64,000 nt of DNA, taken from contig NZ_CP050451.1 in NCBI RefSeq assembly GCF_014171595.1, positions 62,001-126,000 on the forward strand. The letters run 5' to 3'. Below, one piece after another: positions 10,390 to 20,239 of the stretch. How positions within the stretch are numbered: position 1 is the first letter of the stretch; every line of letters starts with the position of its first letter. Below the pieces are notes generated by a model. That model did no database searches, had not been told where the DNA came from, and saw only the letters and a list, made by a program, of their open reading frames with translations. The DNA is from Massilia sp. Se16.2.3 (lineage in GTDB: Bacteria > Pseudomonadota > Gammaproteobacteria > Burkholderiales > Burkholderiaceae_D). A program made the translations under genes and the position numbers.

Positions 10390-11365
10390 GGCGCGCCCAG
10401 CAGGCGATGCGCGGCGGCGATCACCTCGCCCGTGGCGGGTGGCGTGCCCTTGTCGCCCAGGTTGACGATGCGCGGTGACCAGTTGCCCTCGGTCTTCCAC
10501 TTGGGCGAATCGGCATAGATCTCGACCGTCGGCCGATAGAAGGCCGCGGCGATATGGGTCAGGCCCGTGTCGACGCCGACCGCGAGACCGGCGTAGCGCG
10601 CCAGCTGCACCGCGTCCATCATCGACAGCTTCGGCAACACGCGCGCGTTCGGCAGCGAAGCGGCCAGCAGCTCGGCCTCGCGCTTTTCGCCTTCCGAGCC
10701 CCGGGCAGCAGCACCGTCATCGGCGCCGGGGCCTGGCCGAGGGCGATCCAGTTGGCCGCAGCCCACTTCTTGGCGTCGCGCGCGGTACCGTGGAAGAAGA
10801 CGGCGTAGTCGGCAGCCGGCAGCCAGTCGGGGCGCTCGGCTGCGTTCGGCGGCGGCAGGCCGAAGTCGGGCTGCGTATCGACCGCATAACCGAGGGCGGC
10901 GCCCGCTACCAGGCGCCCGCGCGCCACCGCATGGGTGCGCGGGTCGAGCGGAATGCTCTGTGTATGGAAGAAGCGCGAGACGCCTTCGTAGCCCGAGCCT
11001 TCGCTGCCGTTGGCCAGGCCCACCTTGCGCCCGCCGCGCTTGACGCGGGCGGCGCCCATGATGATGCCGGTCTTGAGCAGGCCCTGGGTGTCGAACACGA
11101 CGTCATATTCTTCTTCGCGCAGGGTGCGGAAGAAGGCACGGATCTCGGCGCGGTTGACCGGCTTGCCCAGGCCCTTGCGCCAGCGCCGAAGCGCGAACGG
11201 AATGATCTTGCGGACGTGCGGGTTCAGGCGCACCAGGCTGACGTAGCCCTCTTCCACCACCCAGTCGATGGTGGCGTTCGGATGGTGGCGCAGGAGATCG
11301 GCCACCATCGGCAGGTTGTGCAGGACATCGCCCAGGGACGACACCCGCACCAGCAGGATTTTCAC
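10386..11365 (-). CDS. waaC: Lipopolysaccharide heptosyltransferase I (frameshifted)
   Basis: GT9 enzyme adding the first heptose to Kdo of the LPS core. Reading from ATG 11365, KILLVRVSSLGDVLHNLP is the classical start; the frame is good to about 10710 (WIALGQAPAPMTVLLP) and then diverges. The rest of the protein continues in another frame (GSEGEKREAELLAASLPNAR, then GVDTGLTHIAAAFYRP) to a TGA at 10386. A single-base error in the CCCCGGGCAG stretch near 10700 explains this; joined, the protein is about 325 aa, normal for WaaC. Loss of WaaC gives deep-rough cells, so a sequence error is likelier than a real mutation. Confidence 0.9.
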
Positions 11366-11390
11366 ATCAGGCTCGCTTCACGGGCTTGCA

Positions 11391-12776
11391 TCAAAACGGC
11401 AGTTTCGCATCCGCCTTTGCCGCCAGGATGACGCTGCGGAATTCGTCCTGGATGCGGGCCAGCGCTTCCGGCGTCTCGCCTTCGAAACGCAGTACCACCA
11501 CCGGCGTCGTGTTCGACGAGCGCGCGAGGCCGAAGCCGTCCGGGTACTCGACGCGCAGGCCGTCGATGTCGTTGATTTTTTCCGAGCTCGGGAAGGTAGC
11601 GTCGGTGCGCAGCTTGTCGATCAGGGCAAAGTTCTCGCCCTCGTTCAGGTGCAGGTGCAGTTCCGGCGTGCTGATCGCCATCGGCAGCGCCTTCAGCACG
11701 GCGGATGGATCGTCGTGGCGGGTCAGCAGCTCGAGCATGCGCGCGCCCGCGTACAGGCCGTCGTCGAAGCCGTACCAGCGGTCCTTGAAGAAGATGTGGC
11801 CGCTCATTTCGCCGCCCAGCGGGGCACCGGTTTCACGCAGCTTGGCTTTCACCAGCGAGTGGCCGGTCTTGTACATCAGGGCGCGTCCCCCGTGCTGTTC
11901 GATCCACGGGCCGAGGTGGCGCGTGCACTTGACGTCGTAGAGGATCTCGGCGCCCGGGTTGCGCTCGAGGACATCGGCCGCGAACAACATCATCTGGCGG
12001 TCCGGATAGATAATGTGGCCATCCTTGGTGACAATGCCGAGGCGGTCGCCGTCGCCATCGAAGGCCAGGCCGATCTCGGCATCGGTGCTCTGCAGCGCGC
12101 GGATCAGGTCCTGCAGGTTTTCCGGGTGGGCCGGGTCCGGGTGGTGGTTCGGGAAGTGGCCGTCGACTTCACAGAACAGCTCGACGACTTCGCAACCCAT
12201 GCCGCGGTACAGGTCGCCCGCGAAGGCACCGGCTACGCCGTTGCCGCAATCGACCGCGATCTTGATCGGACGCGCCACCTTGACGTCGCCGATGATGCGT
12301 TCGAGGTAGGCCGCGCGGATGTCGTGGGTGCTGTAGCCGCCCTGCTGGGCCGCGCTGCTGCCGTCGTGGGCCACGATGCTGTCGTACAGGCCGGTGATGG
12401 CATCGCCGTAGATCGCCTCGCCCGCCAGTACCATCTTGAAGCCGTTGTAGTCGGGAGGATTGTGGCTGCCGGTGACCATGATGCCCGAGCGCGTGCCATC
12501 GAGTACGTTGGTGGCGAAGTAGACCATCGGGGTGGCGACCATGCCGAGGTCGACGACGTCGACGCCGGCGGCCTGCAGGCCTTCGGCCAGGGCGGCGCTC
12601 AACGCCGGCCCCGACAAGCGGCCATCGCGGCCGATGACGACCTTGCGCTCTCCCTTGGCCAGCGCGGCCATGCCGAAGGCCTGGCCGATCTGGCGCGCCA
12701 CGCCCGCGTCGAGCGTGCTGTCGATCACACCGCGAATGTCATAAGCTTTGAAAATCGTTTTGGAGAGAGCAACCAT
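11391..12776 (-). CDS. Phosphomannomutase/phosphoglucomutase (AlgC/ManB family)
   Basis: Alpha-D-phosphohexomutase interconverting hexose 1- and 6-phosphates for LPS and exopolysaccharide precursors. The ATG at 12776, preceded by GGAGAG, gives LSKTIFKAYDIRGVID and 461 aa. Visible family motifs are the phosphoserine loop TGSHNPPDYNG, the metal-binding loop FDGDGDRLG, the sugar-binding loop GGEMSGHIF, and a C-terminal phosphate-binding segment (RSSNTTPVVVLRFEG). An upstream in-frame extension to 12896 lacks family features. The gene stands 26 bp upstream of waaC on the same strand. Confidence 0.94.
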   Translation of the reverse strand: MVALSKTIFKAYDIRGVIDSTLDAGVARQIGQAFGMAALAKGERKVVIGRDGRLSGPALSAALAEGLQAAGVDVVDLGMVATPMVYFATNVLDGTRSGIMVTGSHNPPDYNGFKMVLAGEAIYGDAITGLYDSIVAHDGSSAAQQGGYSTHDIRAAYLERIIGDVKVARPIKIAVDCGNGVAGAFAGDLYRGMGCEVVELFCEVDGHFPNHHPDPAHPENLQDLIRALQSTDAEIGLAFDGDGDRLGIVTKDGHIIYPDRQMMLFAADVLERNPGAEILYDVKCTRHLGPWIEQHGGRALMYKTGHSLVKAKLRETGAPLGGEMSGHIFFKDRWYGFDDGLYAGARMLELLTRHDDPSAVLKALPMAISTPELHLHLNEGENFALIDKLRTDATFPSSEKINDIDGLRVEYPDGFGLARSSNTTPVVVLRFEGETPEALARIQDEFRSVILAAKADAKLPF

Positions 12777-13138
12777 GTTCCACCTTGAAGAGTCGGACAC
12801 CACCATGCCCAGCCGCCTGCGAAACAGGAGCGTGGCAGGCACCACAATATGAGAAGAATGACAAAACGGGGATATTGTAACGGCAAGCGCCGCCAAGCGC
12901 GAAACGGCTGAGCTGCCAGAGCCACCGGCGAACGCCGGTGAGGTGATCGATTACTTTATTACGCCTGGCTTCAGGGCTTTCAGGGGTTCTGAAGCGGAAA
13001 GCCGTCAGCGCAAGGATCTCGGGAAACCGTAGCGAGCGGAAGAAGTTTCGGCCGAGAAGCGCAGCTGTACGGCTGTACAGCCGGTCCACAGCGTCTCAGG
13101 CCGAAAATTCGACGCGCAGTCGGTTTATCGAGATCCGA
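12777..13138. other. Intergenic region between phosphomannomutase and hns
   Basis: About 360 bp without a supported gene. On the minus strand a TACAAT hexamer at 12874-12879, about 100 bp upstream of the phosphomannomutase start, is a possible -10, but no good -35 is at the right distance. A small 7-bp-stem hairpin (ACCGGCG/CGCCGGT) lies at 12924-12939. A minus-strand open frame crossing the region has no recognisable composition or motif. Confidence 0.5.
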
Positions 13139-13453
13139 TCAAACGCGGAGCTTGTCCAGGGACTTGCCGCCCTCGACCCACTCCTTGACCCACTTCGGCT
13201 GACGACCACGGCCAGTCCACTGCTGCGACGAATTGTCCGGATGACGATAACGCACCGCCACCGTGCCGGTCTTCGAACCGCGCGCTGGCGTGCTGAGCAG
13301 GTCTTTCAGCGGCATACCCACTTTTTGGGCGATCGCCAGGATCTGTTCGCGAGCCTGCTGCACTTCCTGCTGCTCACGATTTTTCATTTCCTGCTTGATT
13401 TGCTCTTGCAAGTTGCGCAAATCGCCAACCGACATATTTGACAGATCCATCAT
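13139..13453 (-). CDS. H-NS family histone-like nucleoid protein
   Basis: Small DNA-binding protein (104 aa) of the H-NS/BpH3 type common in Burkholderiales, expected to bind AT-rich DNA and silence genes. Residues 1-50 form a charged coiled coil for oligomerisation (LRNLQEQIKQEMKNREQQE). The C-terminal domain contains the AT-hook-like core WTGRGRQPKWVKEWVE, with the conserved GRGR loop that inserts into the minor groove. The ATG at 13453 follows AAGGAACG. A 130-bp inverted-repeat element begins 22 bp upstream of the start codon, so it lies in the leader or promoter. Confidence 0.94.
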   Translation of the reverse strand: MMDLSNMSVGDLRNLQEQIKQEMKNREQQEVQQAREQILAIAQKVGMPLKDLLSTPARGSKTGTVAVRYRHPDNSSQQWTGRGRQPKWVKEWVEGGKSLDKLRV

Positions 13454-13474
13454 CGTTCCTTGAATGTTGGGTTA

Positions 13475-13604
13475 GAGCGCCTAACAAAATCCCATGGCTG
13501 ATTGCATCGTCTCGCCTTGGGCCAACCTGTCTTGACGGGACATTTTTCCCGGCCCTGCTGCGGGAGCGACGCCCCGCAGCACCATGACATTTTGCTAGGC
13601 GCTC
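13475..13604. repeat. 130-bp inverted-repeat element upstream of hns
   Basis: The ends are GAGCGCCTAACAAAAT (13475-13490) and ATTTTGCTAGGCGCTC (13589-13604), inverted repeats matching at 15 of 16 positions. Inside are two further hairpins (CGGGACATTTTTCCCG, and CTGCGGG pairing with CCCGCAG). A second element with the same ends lies at 62307-62407. The form fits a small non-autonomous mobile element or a REP-like palindrome; no transposase is present. Confidence 0.75.
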
Positions 13605-13655
13605 ATATTAAATCAGTGATTATCACCAAATGTCGCAATATACTACATTGACAAT

Positions 13656-14756
13656 TTATTGCCAGTCTTTCTTGCGCCAAATCAGCCATCGTGGCGACTT
13701 GAATCGGACGATGCGTGCATACAGCCACAGATAGCTGATCACGAACAATAAACAAAATACCATCAACACGCCTGTATTTTGCCAGAACATTGTAGCGGGC
13801 ACGACTGCCATGAGTGAAAAGAGCCACAAATACGGCGAGGTACGCGCATTTCGCTTCAGCAGTGCACGGGCTTCTTTTGTACCGACAGTCCATCGGACGA
13901 TACGCCGAAAAATAAGGCTGTGCAAGTGAATGCCGTCGGGTACCGCAGGGGATTTGCCGCGTACAAACATACGGCGATATGCGGAAAAGATCGTCTCGAA
14001 GGCGGGATAAATCAGCAGCAGTAGCGCATACCAGGTGGAGACTTCCGGATTACGCATTACCAGCAGCAAGGCAAGCTCACCCAGCATGAATCCGATAAAG
14101 TAGGCACCGCCGTCGCCGAGGAATATCAGGCCCACCGGGTAATTCCAGATCAGGAAGCCGGCCGTGGCGCCCGCCACCATCAGGGCGGTAATCAGGACGA
14201 ACATGTCATCGACCTGCAAGGCCACATAGGCCAGCGACAGCAGCATGCAGATCGTGACCATGCTGGCCAGTCCATTGAAGCCGTCGATGATATTCACGGC
14301 GTTCGCAATGCCCGCCACCGCCAATACCGTCAGCGGCAGGGCGATCCAGCTTGACGCCACCACGGCAATCCCGAGCGGCAGGTCGATACGGGCGATCTTC
14401 GCGTCGAGCAGCAGGTATCCCAGCAGCGCTCCCGCCATGGTCAGCAGCAGGCGCCGCGAAGGGCGGACCGTGCCCGTATAGTCTTCGGCGATGCCGCCAA
14501 TGAAGGCGACGAAGGCGCATACCAGCAGCACGGCCAGCAGTTGCATCAGGGCGGGCTCGCGCCAGATCGAGATCGCCGCCGTCAGCACCACCGCAAGGTA
14601 GATCGGCAGGCCGCCGATACGCGCTACCAGGTGCGAATGGGCGCGCTGCACAGCGTCGAAATCGGAGTCGAGCGCAGGCCCATGCAGTTTCGCCTGCTTG
14701 ATGACGAGCAGGGTCAGCATGGCCGAACAAATGAAACTCACGAGAAATGAGAACAT
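13656..14756 (-). CDS. WecA/TagO-type undecaprenyl-phosphate sugar-1-phosphate transferase
   Basis: Polytopic membrane enzyme of the MraY/WecA family that starts lipid-linked glycan synthesis by moving a sugar-1-phosphate (usually GlcNAc-1-P) onto undecaprenyl phosphate. The 366-aa protein has about ten hydrophobic helices. Family motifs are visible: GGIAEDYTG, NAVNIIDGFNGLA with the catalytic Asp region, NYPVGLIFLGDGGAYFIGF, and the cytoplasmic HLHSLIFRR loop that separates WecA/TagO from MraY. It stands alone, so the glycan it serves (O-antigen, exopolysaccharide or other) cannot be told here. Confidence 0.92.
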   Translation of the reverse strand: MFSFLVSFICSAMLTLLVIKQAKLHGPALDSDFDAVQRAHSHLVARIGGLPIYLAVVLTAAISIWREPALMQLLAVLLVCAFVAFIGGIAEDYTGTVRPSRRLLLTMAGALLGYLLLDAKIARIDLPLGIAVVASSWIALPLTVLAVAGIANAVNIIDGFNGLASMVTICMLLSLAYVALQVDDMFVLITALMVAGATAGFLIWNYPVGLIFLGDGGAYFIGFMLGELALLLVMRNPEVSTWYALLLLIYPAFETIFSAYRRMFVRGKSPAVPDGIHLHSLIFRRIVRWTVGTKEARALLKRNARTSPYLWLFSLMAVVPATMFWQNTGVLMVFCLLFVISYLWLYARIVRFKSPRWLIWRKKDWQ

Positions 14757-15731
14757 GCAAACCCTGCGGTTCGGGACTCAACAGGCGAACGCCGGACATA
14801 GGTGCGGCCCGGCGAACGTATCGCGATCATCGCGCTTGCAAAAAGAATAATCCATTCTAACCGGATAAGCGTTCTCAGCCCGGCACGCCAGTTTATCGTG
14901 TGTACCGTCGCGGCAGTTGCGCAAGATCGCGTGCGACTGGAATGGTTGCGAAAAACTTCCCGGGCGGGGCGAAGCGCTCCCGGCAGAAGCCGAATCGACC
15001 GCCGGCAATGCAACCAATGGCGCGCGGGCTCACTTTCTCGTGCCGGCATGCGTTAATTGATGGCGCGATTTGCGCCGCCCTTCGAAACGGTGCTGGTCAA
15101 TATAAAGAACACTGTTGCCAAGGAAATAAAATAGGAGGACCGCATAATCCGATGTTGTTTGCGCAAGCCGGCATCGAGCCCACCCCGAATCGCTCGCATC
15201 GTGCTGCCCGCTGCGATTACCCGGGGTAGCACGAAGCGAAAACCTCCACGGCTGGGTTACCGCCTCTTGCCGTGCGAGGGCATTGCATTGAACGCCGCGC
15301 CCGGCATTGCCTTATGGGCTAGCCAGCGTCCATGGTGTTTATGTCGGCGGCGCGTGGGCAAGGCCTGGTGAATTCGCGCGGCGCTTGTCCGGGACCGGCA
15401 GGATTAAATGGCGGGTGTTCCGAATCAGGCCAGGATAAGCGCCCGGGACAGGAAGGAGCAGGACTGGCCGCCGCCGACGCGATGTCTCCAGTGGATAACC
15501 GGACAATTGCGCGCCTCCGCCGGTGGTCGCCAATTACGCCAATACGCTGCAATCGGCTACGGCCGGGATAATCGAGCGACCATGGATTGCCGCCGCGGTG
15601 GTGGCGCAGCGGCGCTGGGGGCCCCCTCCCCGGGTCACCACCCCGGGAGAAAATCATTTAGTATGCCCCCAAAGGTAAAAGCCGCGCCTGCGCCTCCCGC
15701 GACCGCGGCACTCTGGAATCACGGACTCACC
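14757..15731. other. Long intergenic region (~975 bp) with a possible 25-codon ORF
   Basis: No recognisable gene between the WecA-like gene and apaH. A consensus Shine-Dalgarno AGGAGG at 15133-15138 stands 13 nt before an ATG at 15152 that opens a 25-codon frame ending in TAG (MLFAQAGIEPTPN...). The local base composition (AATATAAAG, AAATAAAATAGG) is AT-rich against GC-rich flanks. Longer open frames on both strands read as arginine/proline-rich noise. The last 150 bp hold short G/C-rich palindromes just upstream of apaH. Confidence 0.4.
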
Positions 15732-16580
15732 ATGAAAACCTATGTCATAGGCGACCTGCAGGGTTGCGCCCACGAGGCCCAGGCCCTGCTCGACAAGATC
15801 GGCGAAGACGCCGGCGGCGACGCCCGCATCCTGTTCGTCGGCGATTTGATCAATCGCGGTCCGGAATCGCTGATGGCGCTGCGCCGCATGAAGGCGCTGT
15901 CGGAATCGAGCTGCGGGCGCGTCGAGGCGCTGCTGGGCAATCACGATCTGCACCTGCTGGCGGTGGCCGTCGGTGCCCAGCGTGCCAGCAAGTCCGATAC
16001 GCTCGACGAGATCCTGGCCGCCCCTGACCGCGACGAACTGATCGCCTGGCTGCGCCAGCGCCCGCTGGCGATGTTCGTCGATGCCCACCTGTGCGTGCAT
16101 GCCGGGGTGCCGCCGCAGTGGAACGCGGCGCAGACGATGGCACTGGCCGGCGAGGTCGAGGACATGCTCAGGAGCGAGGACTGGATCGACTTCCTCGCGC
16201 AGATGTACGGCAACCTGCCCGACCGCTGGGACGACGCGCTGCAGGGCATCGAACGCCTGCGCTGTATCGTCAACGCCCTGACGCGCATGCGCCTGTGCCT
16301 GCCCGACGGTACGATGGATTTTGCACACAAGGAAAGCGAGAGCGGCCCGATCGGATCAGGCCTGCTGCCCTGGTTCGACCTGCCGGGCCGGCGCACGACC
16401 GACGTCACGGTGGTGTTTGGCCACTGGTCGGCCCTGGGCCTGATCCTGCGCCCAAACCTGGTCGGCCTGGACAGTGGTTGCGTCTGGGGCGGCAAGCTGA
16501 CCGCGGTCTGCCTGGACGACCGCAAGCTGCTCCAGGTCGACTGCCCGGAATATCGCCCTCATGCCGGCAAGGCTCCCTGA
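15732..16580 (+). CDS. apaH: Symmetrical bis(5'-nucleosyl)-tetraphosphatase
   Basis: Metallophosphatase hydrolysing Ap4A to two ADP, limiting alarmone level and removing Np4 caps from RNA. The ATG at 15732 gives [11 protein letters not shown] and 282 aa, the family length; a frame extending upstream to 15408 has no homologous character. Metal ligands are visible in [36 protein letters not shown] and FGHWSALG. The ending ([21 protein letters not shown]) is typical. It faces the minus-strand plsC gene. Confidence 0.96.
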   Translation: MKTYVIGDLQGCAHEAQALLDKIGEDAGGDARILFVGDLINRGPESLMALRRMKALSESSCGRVEALLGNHDLHLLAVAVGAQRASKSDTLDEILAAPDRDELIAWLRQRPLAMFVDAHLCVHAGVPPQWNAAQTMALAGEVEDMLRSEDWIDFLAQMYGNLPDRWDDALQGIERLRCIVNALTRMRLCLPDGTMDFAHKESESGPIGSGLLPWFDLPGRRTTDVTVVFGHWSALGLILRPNLVGLDSGCVWGGKLTAVCLDDRKLLQVDCPEYRPHAGKAP

Positions 16581-16598
16581 CCAGGCGCCCCGGGGCCG

Positions 16599-17387
16599 TT
16601 ACAGCGGCGCTGTGGGCGATGCGGCGTGAAGGAGGCGTGGTGGCTCCACCAGCGCCCGCGCAATCGCCTCATGGGCCGCCTGGGCCAGTTCGCGCCGGTG
16701 GGCCCCCGCACCCGCGATTGGCACCAGGCAGGACAGGCGCGCGTGCACGGGCGGCCCGCCGAGGATGGACATGATGCTCTGCACGAAGGTTACCTCGCCG
16801 GCATAGTCGACGCCGCGATGCCAGCTGCCGTGCGCGTCGAGGTAGGCCAGCGCGCAGGGCTGCACCGCTACTTGCGCGTCGACCGCCGCCTCGAACAGGT
16901 TGGCGTGGAAAGGCAGCACTTCGCCCCGGGTGCCCACCGTCCCTTCCGGGAAGAAGGCCACGCGCTCGCCCTGCTCCAGCACCGCCACCAGCCCCTTGAA
17001 GATGTGGCGCAGTTCGCGCCGGTTGCCGCGCGCGAGGAACACCGTGCCGGCGGCGTCGGCTAGCCAGCCCAGCACCGGCCAGGCACGGATCTCGGCCTTG
17101 GCGACGAAGCGGCAGGGATAGACCGAATTGATGACGAAGATGTCGAGCCGGGAGATGTGGTTGGCGACGAACAGCGCGTGCTCGAGCGCCGCCGCGCCGA
17201 AAGCCTCGACGCGCACGCCGCAGATGCCGAGCAGGCGGCGCGACCAGCGCCGCGTGGCCGCTTCGCGCAGGCGCCGCCGCGCCCGGGGAAAGACCGGGGC
17301 GCAGGTCAGCAGGCCCACGAGCAGGTGAACGATCACGCGCACGAGGCGCCAGGCAAGACGAAGACGGATCATAAAGAAGACAATCAT
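16599..17387 (-). CDS. Lysophospholipid acyltransferase (PlsC family)
   Basis: Second membrane acyltransferase of the window, 262 aa. An N-terminal hydrophobic helix (about residues 10-32) precedes the acyltransferase domain: VANHISRLDIF contains the catalytic HX4D (His-Ile-Ser-Arg-Leu-Asp), FLARGNRREL follows, and FFPEGTVGTRGEVLPF is the phosphate-binding motif. This family acylates lysophosphatidate or ornithine lipids; which one is not shown. ATG at 17387 or 17372 could be the start. It lies downstream of pyrC' on the same strand; the true pyrC' end is probably 17440. Confidence 0.9.
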   Translation of the reverse strand: MIVFFMIRLRLAWRLVRVIVHLLVGLLTCAPVFPRARRRLREAATRRWSRRLLGICGVRVEAFGAAALEHALFVANHISRLDIFVINSVYPCRFVAKAEIRAWPVLGWLADAAGTVFLARGNRRELRHIFKGLVAVLEQGERVAFFPEGTVGTRGEVLPFHANLFEAAVDAQVAVQPCALAYLDAHGSWHRGVDYAGEVTFVQSIMSILGGPPVHARLSCLVPIAGAGAHRRELAQAAHEAIARALVEPPRLLHAASPTAPL

Positions 17388-17439
17388 GGCACACCCAGCC
17401 GCGCGTCGGCGCAGCCGGGTGAGCCAGGCTCGTTGGACG

Positions 17440-18739
17440 CTAGGCCGCGCGCTGCCAGGCGAGGCGCCCGCCGACGACGGTGGCCATCACCTGGCCGGTG
17501 AGCTCGTAACCCGGGGAAAGGCGTGTGTTTGCCCTGGCTGGCCAGCGCCGCGCCGTTCACGACCCAGCGCCTGGCCGGGTCGAACAGCACGAGGTCGGCG
17601 GCCGCGCCCACGGCCAGCTGGCCGGCGGCCAGGCCGGCGATGCGGGCGGCGTCGCTCGTCACCTTCGCCAGCGCGCGCGGCAGCGCATCGGCACCGCGCT
17701 GTTCATGCCCCCACTCGTCGGCCCACTTCAGCATCAGCGCCAGCAGCAGCTCGAGGCCAGTGGCGCCGGGCGAGGCTTCGCCAAAGGGCAGCAGCTTCTC
17801 GTCGTCGTCGACCGGGGTGTGGTCGGAGCAGACCGCGTCAACGGTGCCGTCGGCGATGCCGGCGCGGAGGGCGTCGCGGTCGCGCTGGGCGCGCAGCGGC
17901 GGGCTCAAACGCGCATTGGAGTCGAAGAAGCCGATGTCGGCGTCGGTCATGTGCAGGTGGTGCACGCCGACGTCGCAGGTGACGGGCAAGCCTTCCTTCT
18001 TGGCCGCGCGCACCAGGTCCAGCCCGGCGGCGGACGACAGGCGGCACAGGTGGACGCGCGCGCCGGTCGAACGCACCAGCTCGAAGATCGTGTGCAGGGC
18101 GATGGTCTCGGCCATGACCGGCACGCCGGACAGGCCCATGCGCGAGGCCAGCGGCCCACTGTGGGCCACACCGCCGCGGCCGATGTGCGGGTCCTGCGGG
18201 CGCAGCCAGACGGTGTAGCCGAAGGTCTTCGCATACTGCAGCGCGCGCAGCAGCACGTTGGTATCGAAAATCGGCACTTCGGCCTGGGCAAAGCCGATGC
18301 AGCCGGCCTCCGTCAGTTCCGCCATCTCGGTCAGCGCTTCGCCCTTCAGGCCCATCGTCAGGGCGCCCAGCGGGTGCACGTTGACCAGGTTCAGGGTACG
18401 CGCGCGGTGCTTGAGCATCTCGACCAGGCCGGGTTCGTCCAGCACCGGGTCGGTGTCGGGCGGGCAGACCAGCGTGGTCACGCCGCCCTGGATCGCCGCC
18501 TGCATTTCGGACTCCAGCGTGGCCTTGTATTCGTAGCCGGGCTCGCGCAGGCGGGCCGACAGGTCGACCAGGCCCGGTGCGACCACCAGGCCGGTGGCAT
18601 CGAGAATGTGTTCGGCCATGAAGCCGGCGGGCGCATTGCCGACGCCCGCGACCTTGCCGTCCGCGATGAACAGGTCCGTGACCGTGTCGACGTTATTGGC
18701 CGGGTCGACCAGTCGCCCGTTCTTGATATGTAGATTCAT
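17440..18739 (-). CDS. pyrC: Dihydroorotase-like protein PyrC' (probably non-catalytic; C-terminal frameshift)
   Basis: Dihydroorotase-fold protein directly downstream of pyrB. The start NLHIKNGRLVDP is at 18739, 11 bp past the pyrB stop. The metal-binding DxHxH of active class I enzymes is absent: the site reads GLVDLSARLREPG, and the second site reads CSDHTPVDDDEK with Val where His is usual. This matches the inactive pyrC' (pyrX) that supports aspartate transcarbamylase assembly in Pseudomonas. After HTPFPG (about 17513) an extra base in the CCCCGGG run throws the frame; corrected, it continues YELTGQVMATVVGGRLAW to a TAG at 17440 (about 432 aa). As written, the frame runs on to 17384 and overlaps plsC. 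Confidence 0.88.
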
Positions 18740-18750
18740 GCGTGCGAAGT

Positions 18751-19728
18751 TCAAACCCTGCCTCCCGCCAAAATACTCATCACTGCCATGCGCACCGCGA
18801 TACCGAAGGTCACCTGCGGCAGGATCACCGCCTGCTTGCCGTCGGCGACGGCCGAGTCGATCTCGACGCCGCGGTTCATCGGTCCCGGGTGCATGACGAT
18901 CGCGTCCGGCTTGGCCAGCGCCAGGCGCTCTGGCGTCAGGCCGTAGCTCTTGAAGTACTCCTGCGCCGACGGCAGCAGCGCGCCCGACATGCGTTCGTTC
19001 TGCAGGCGCAGCATGATGATGACGTCGACGTCCTTCAGGCCTTCGTCCATGTTGTTGAAGACGCGTACGCCCATGTGTTCCAGGCCGCCCGGCAGCAGGG
19101 TCTGCGGGCCGATGGCGCGCACTTCCGGCACGCCGAGGGTGGTCAACGCATGGATATCCGAGCGCGCCACGCGGCTGTGCAGGATGTCGCCGACGATGGC
19201 CACGCGCAGCTTGGTGAAGTCCTGCTTGTAGTGGCGGATCGTGTACATGTCGAGCAGGCCCTGGGTCGGGTGCGCGTGGCGGCCGTCGCCGGCATTGACC
19301 ACGTGGATATCCTTCTGTCCGGTGCGGTCCAGGTGCTGGGCGATCAGGTAAGGGGCGCCCGACTGCGCGTGGCGTACCACGAACATGTCGGCGTGCATGG
19401 CCGCCAGGTTGTCGATGGTATCGAGCAGCGACTCGCCCTTGGTGGTCGAGGAGGCCTGGATGTTCAGGTTGATGACGTCGGCCGACAGGCGCTTGGAGGC
19501 GATCTCGAAGGTGGTGCGGGTACGCGTGCTGTTTTCAAAAAACAGGTTGAACACGCTTTTACCGCGCATCAGCGGCACCTTCTTCACTTCGCGGTCGGAG
19601 ATGCCCACGAAACTCTGCGCCGTGTCGAGGATGTGGTTGATGATCGCCTTCGGCAGGCCTTCGATCGTCAACAGGTGCTGCAGTTCGCCGTTCTTGTTCA
19701 GTTGCGGATTATTGTGCAGGATCGGCAT
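18751..19728 (-). CDS. pyrB: Aspartate carbamoyltransferase catalytic subunit
   Basis: Committed step of pyrimidine synthesis: carbamoyl phosphate plus aspartate to carbamoyl aspartate. The 325-aa protein has the carbamoyl-phosphate loop [12 protein letters not shown], the [12 protein letters not shown] segment, and [13 protein letters not shown] near the C-terminus. It lies between pyrR (20-bp overlap upstream) and pyrC' (11-bp gap downstream), so the three are one translational unit. In organisms with this arrangement the enzyme is a dodecamer with PyrC'. Confidence 0.97.
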   Translation of the reverse strand: MPILHNNPQLNKNGELQHLLTIEGLPKAIINHILDTAQSFVGISDREVKKVPLMRGKSVFNLFFENSTRTRTTFEIASKRLSADVINLNIQASSTTKGESLLDTIDNLAAMHADMFVVRHAQSGAPYLIAQHLDRTGQKDIHVVNAGDGRHAHPTQGLLDMYTIRHYKQDFTKLRVAIVGDILHSRVARSDIHALTTLGVPEVRAIGPQTLLPGGLEHMGVRVFNNMDEGLKDVDVIIMLRLQNERMSGALLPSAQEYFKSYGLTPERLALAKPDAIVMHPGPMNRGVEIDSAVADGKQAVILPQVTFGIAVRMAVMSILAGGRV

Positions 19729-20239
19729 TGTCGTCTTCGATGGTGAGCGAGAGTTGACCAGCGCCGTCGCGGCTCAGCGACAGCAGCTGGTGACGTTCGA
19801 GCGTGGTGCGCACGCCGACGAAATCCGGTGCCACCGGCAATTCACGGCCGCCACGGTCGGCCAGCGCCGCCAGCTTGATGCAGGCCGGGCGGCCATAGTC
19901 GAACAGCACGTTGATCGCCGCGCGCACCGTGCGTCCGGTGGCAAGTACGTCGTCGACCAGCACGATGGTCGCGCCATCGACATTGAAGCCGATGTGGGTC
20001 GGCTTCACGTCCGGGTGCAGGCCCTTCTTCGCATAGTCGTCACGGTAGAACGAGACATCGATGAAGCCGAGGCGGCCCTTCAGGTCGAGGTCGAGGGCCA
20101 GCCGCTCGGCCAGCCAGGCGCCGCCGGAATGGATACCGACGATGGCGGCATCGGGCACGGCTGCAAGGCCTGCGCGCACCTGTTCGAGCAGGGCGCGGTA
20201 CAGCGCTTCCGCATCGAAGTCGTGTTTAGTTGTTGGCAT
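19709..20239 (-). CDS. pyrR: PyrR pyrimidine regulator / uracil phosphoribosyltransferase
   Basis: PRTase-fold protein (176 aa from ATG 20239). In Gram-positives PyrR binds pyr mRNA to attenuate transcription; in proteobacteria the homologue regulates pyr expression and may have UPRTase activity. The PRPP-binding motif [17 protein letters not shown] is intact, and [14 protein letters not shown] is the N-terminal PRTase loop. The start overlaps the end of ruvX and its 3' end overlaps pyrB by 20 bp. No attenuator can sit between, so any RNA target would be upstream. Confidence 0.93.
   Translation of the reverse strand: MPTTKHDFDAEALYRALLEQVRAGLAAVPDAAIVGIHSGGAWLAERLALDLDLKGRLGFIDVSFYRDDYAKKGLHPDVKPTHIGFNVDGATIVLVDDVLATGRTVRAAINVLFDYGRPACIKLAALADRGGRELPVAPDFVGVRTTLERHQLLSLSRDGAGQLSLTIEDDNADPAQ

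Noticed and set aside
12739..13089. Minus-strand 116-codon frame upstream of the phosphomannomutase
   Set aside because: It overlaps the start of that gene, has mixed composition and no motif, and probably only spans the promoter region.
15408..15731. N-terminal extension of ApaH
   Set aside because: The added residues are Arg/Pro-rich without family resemblance; ATG 15732 gives the standard protein.
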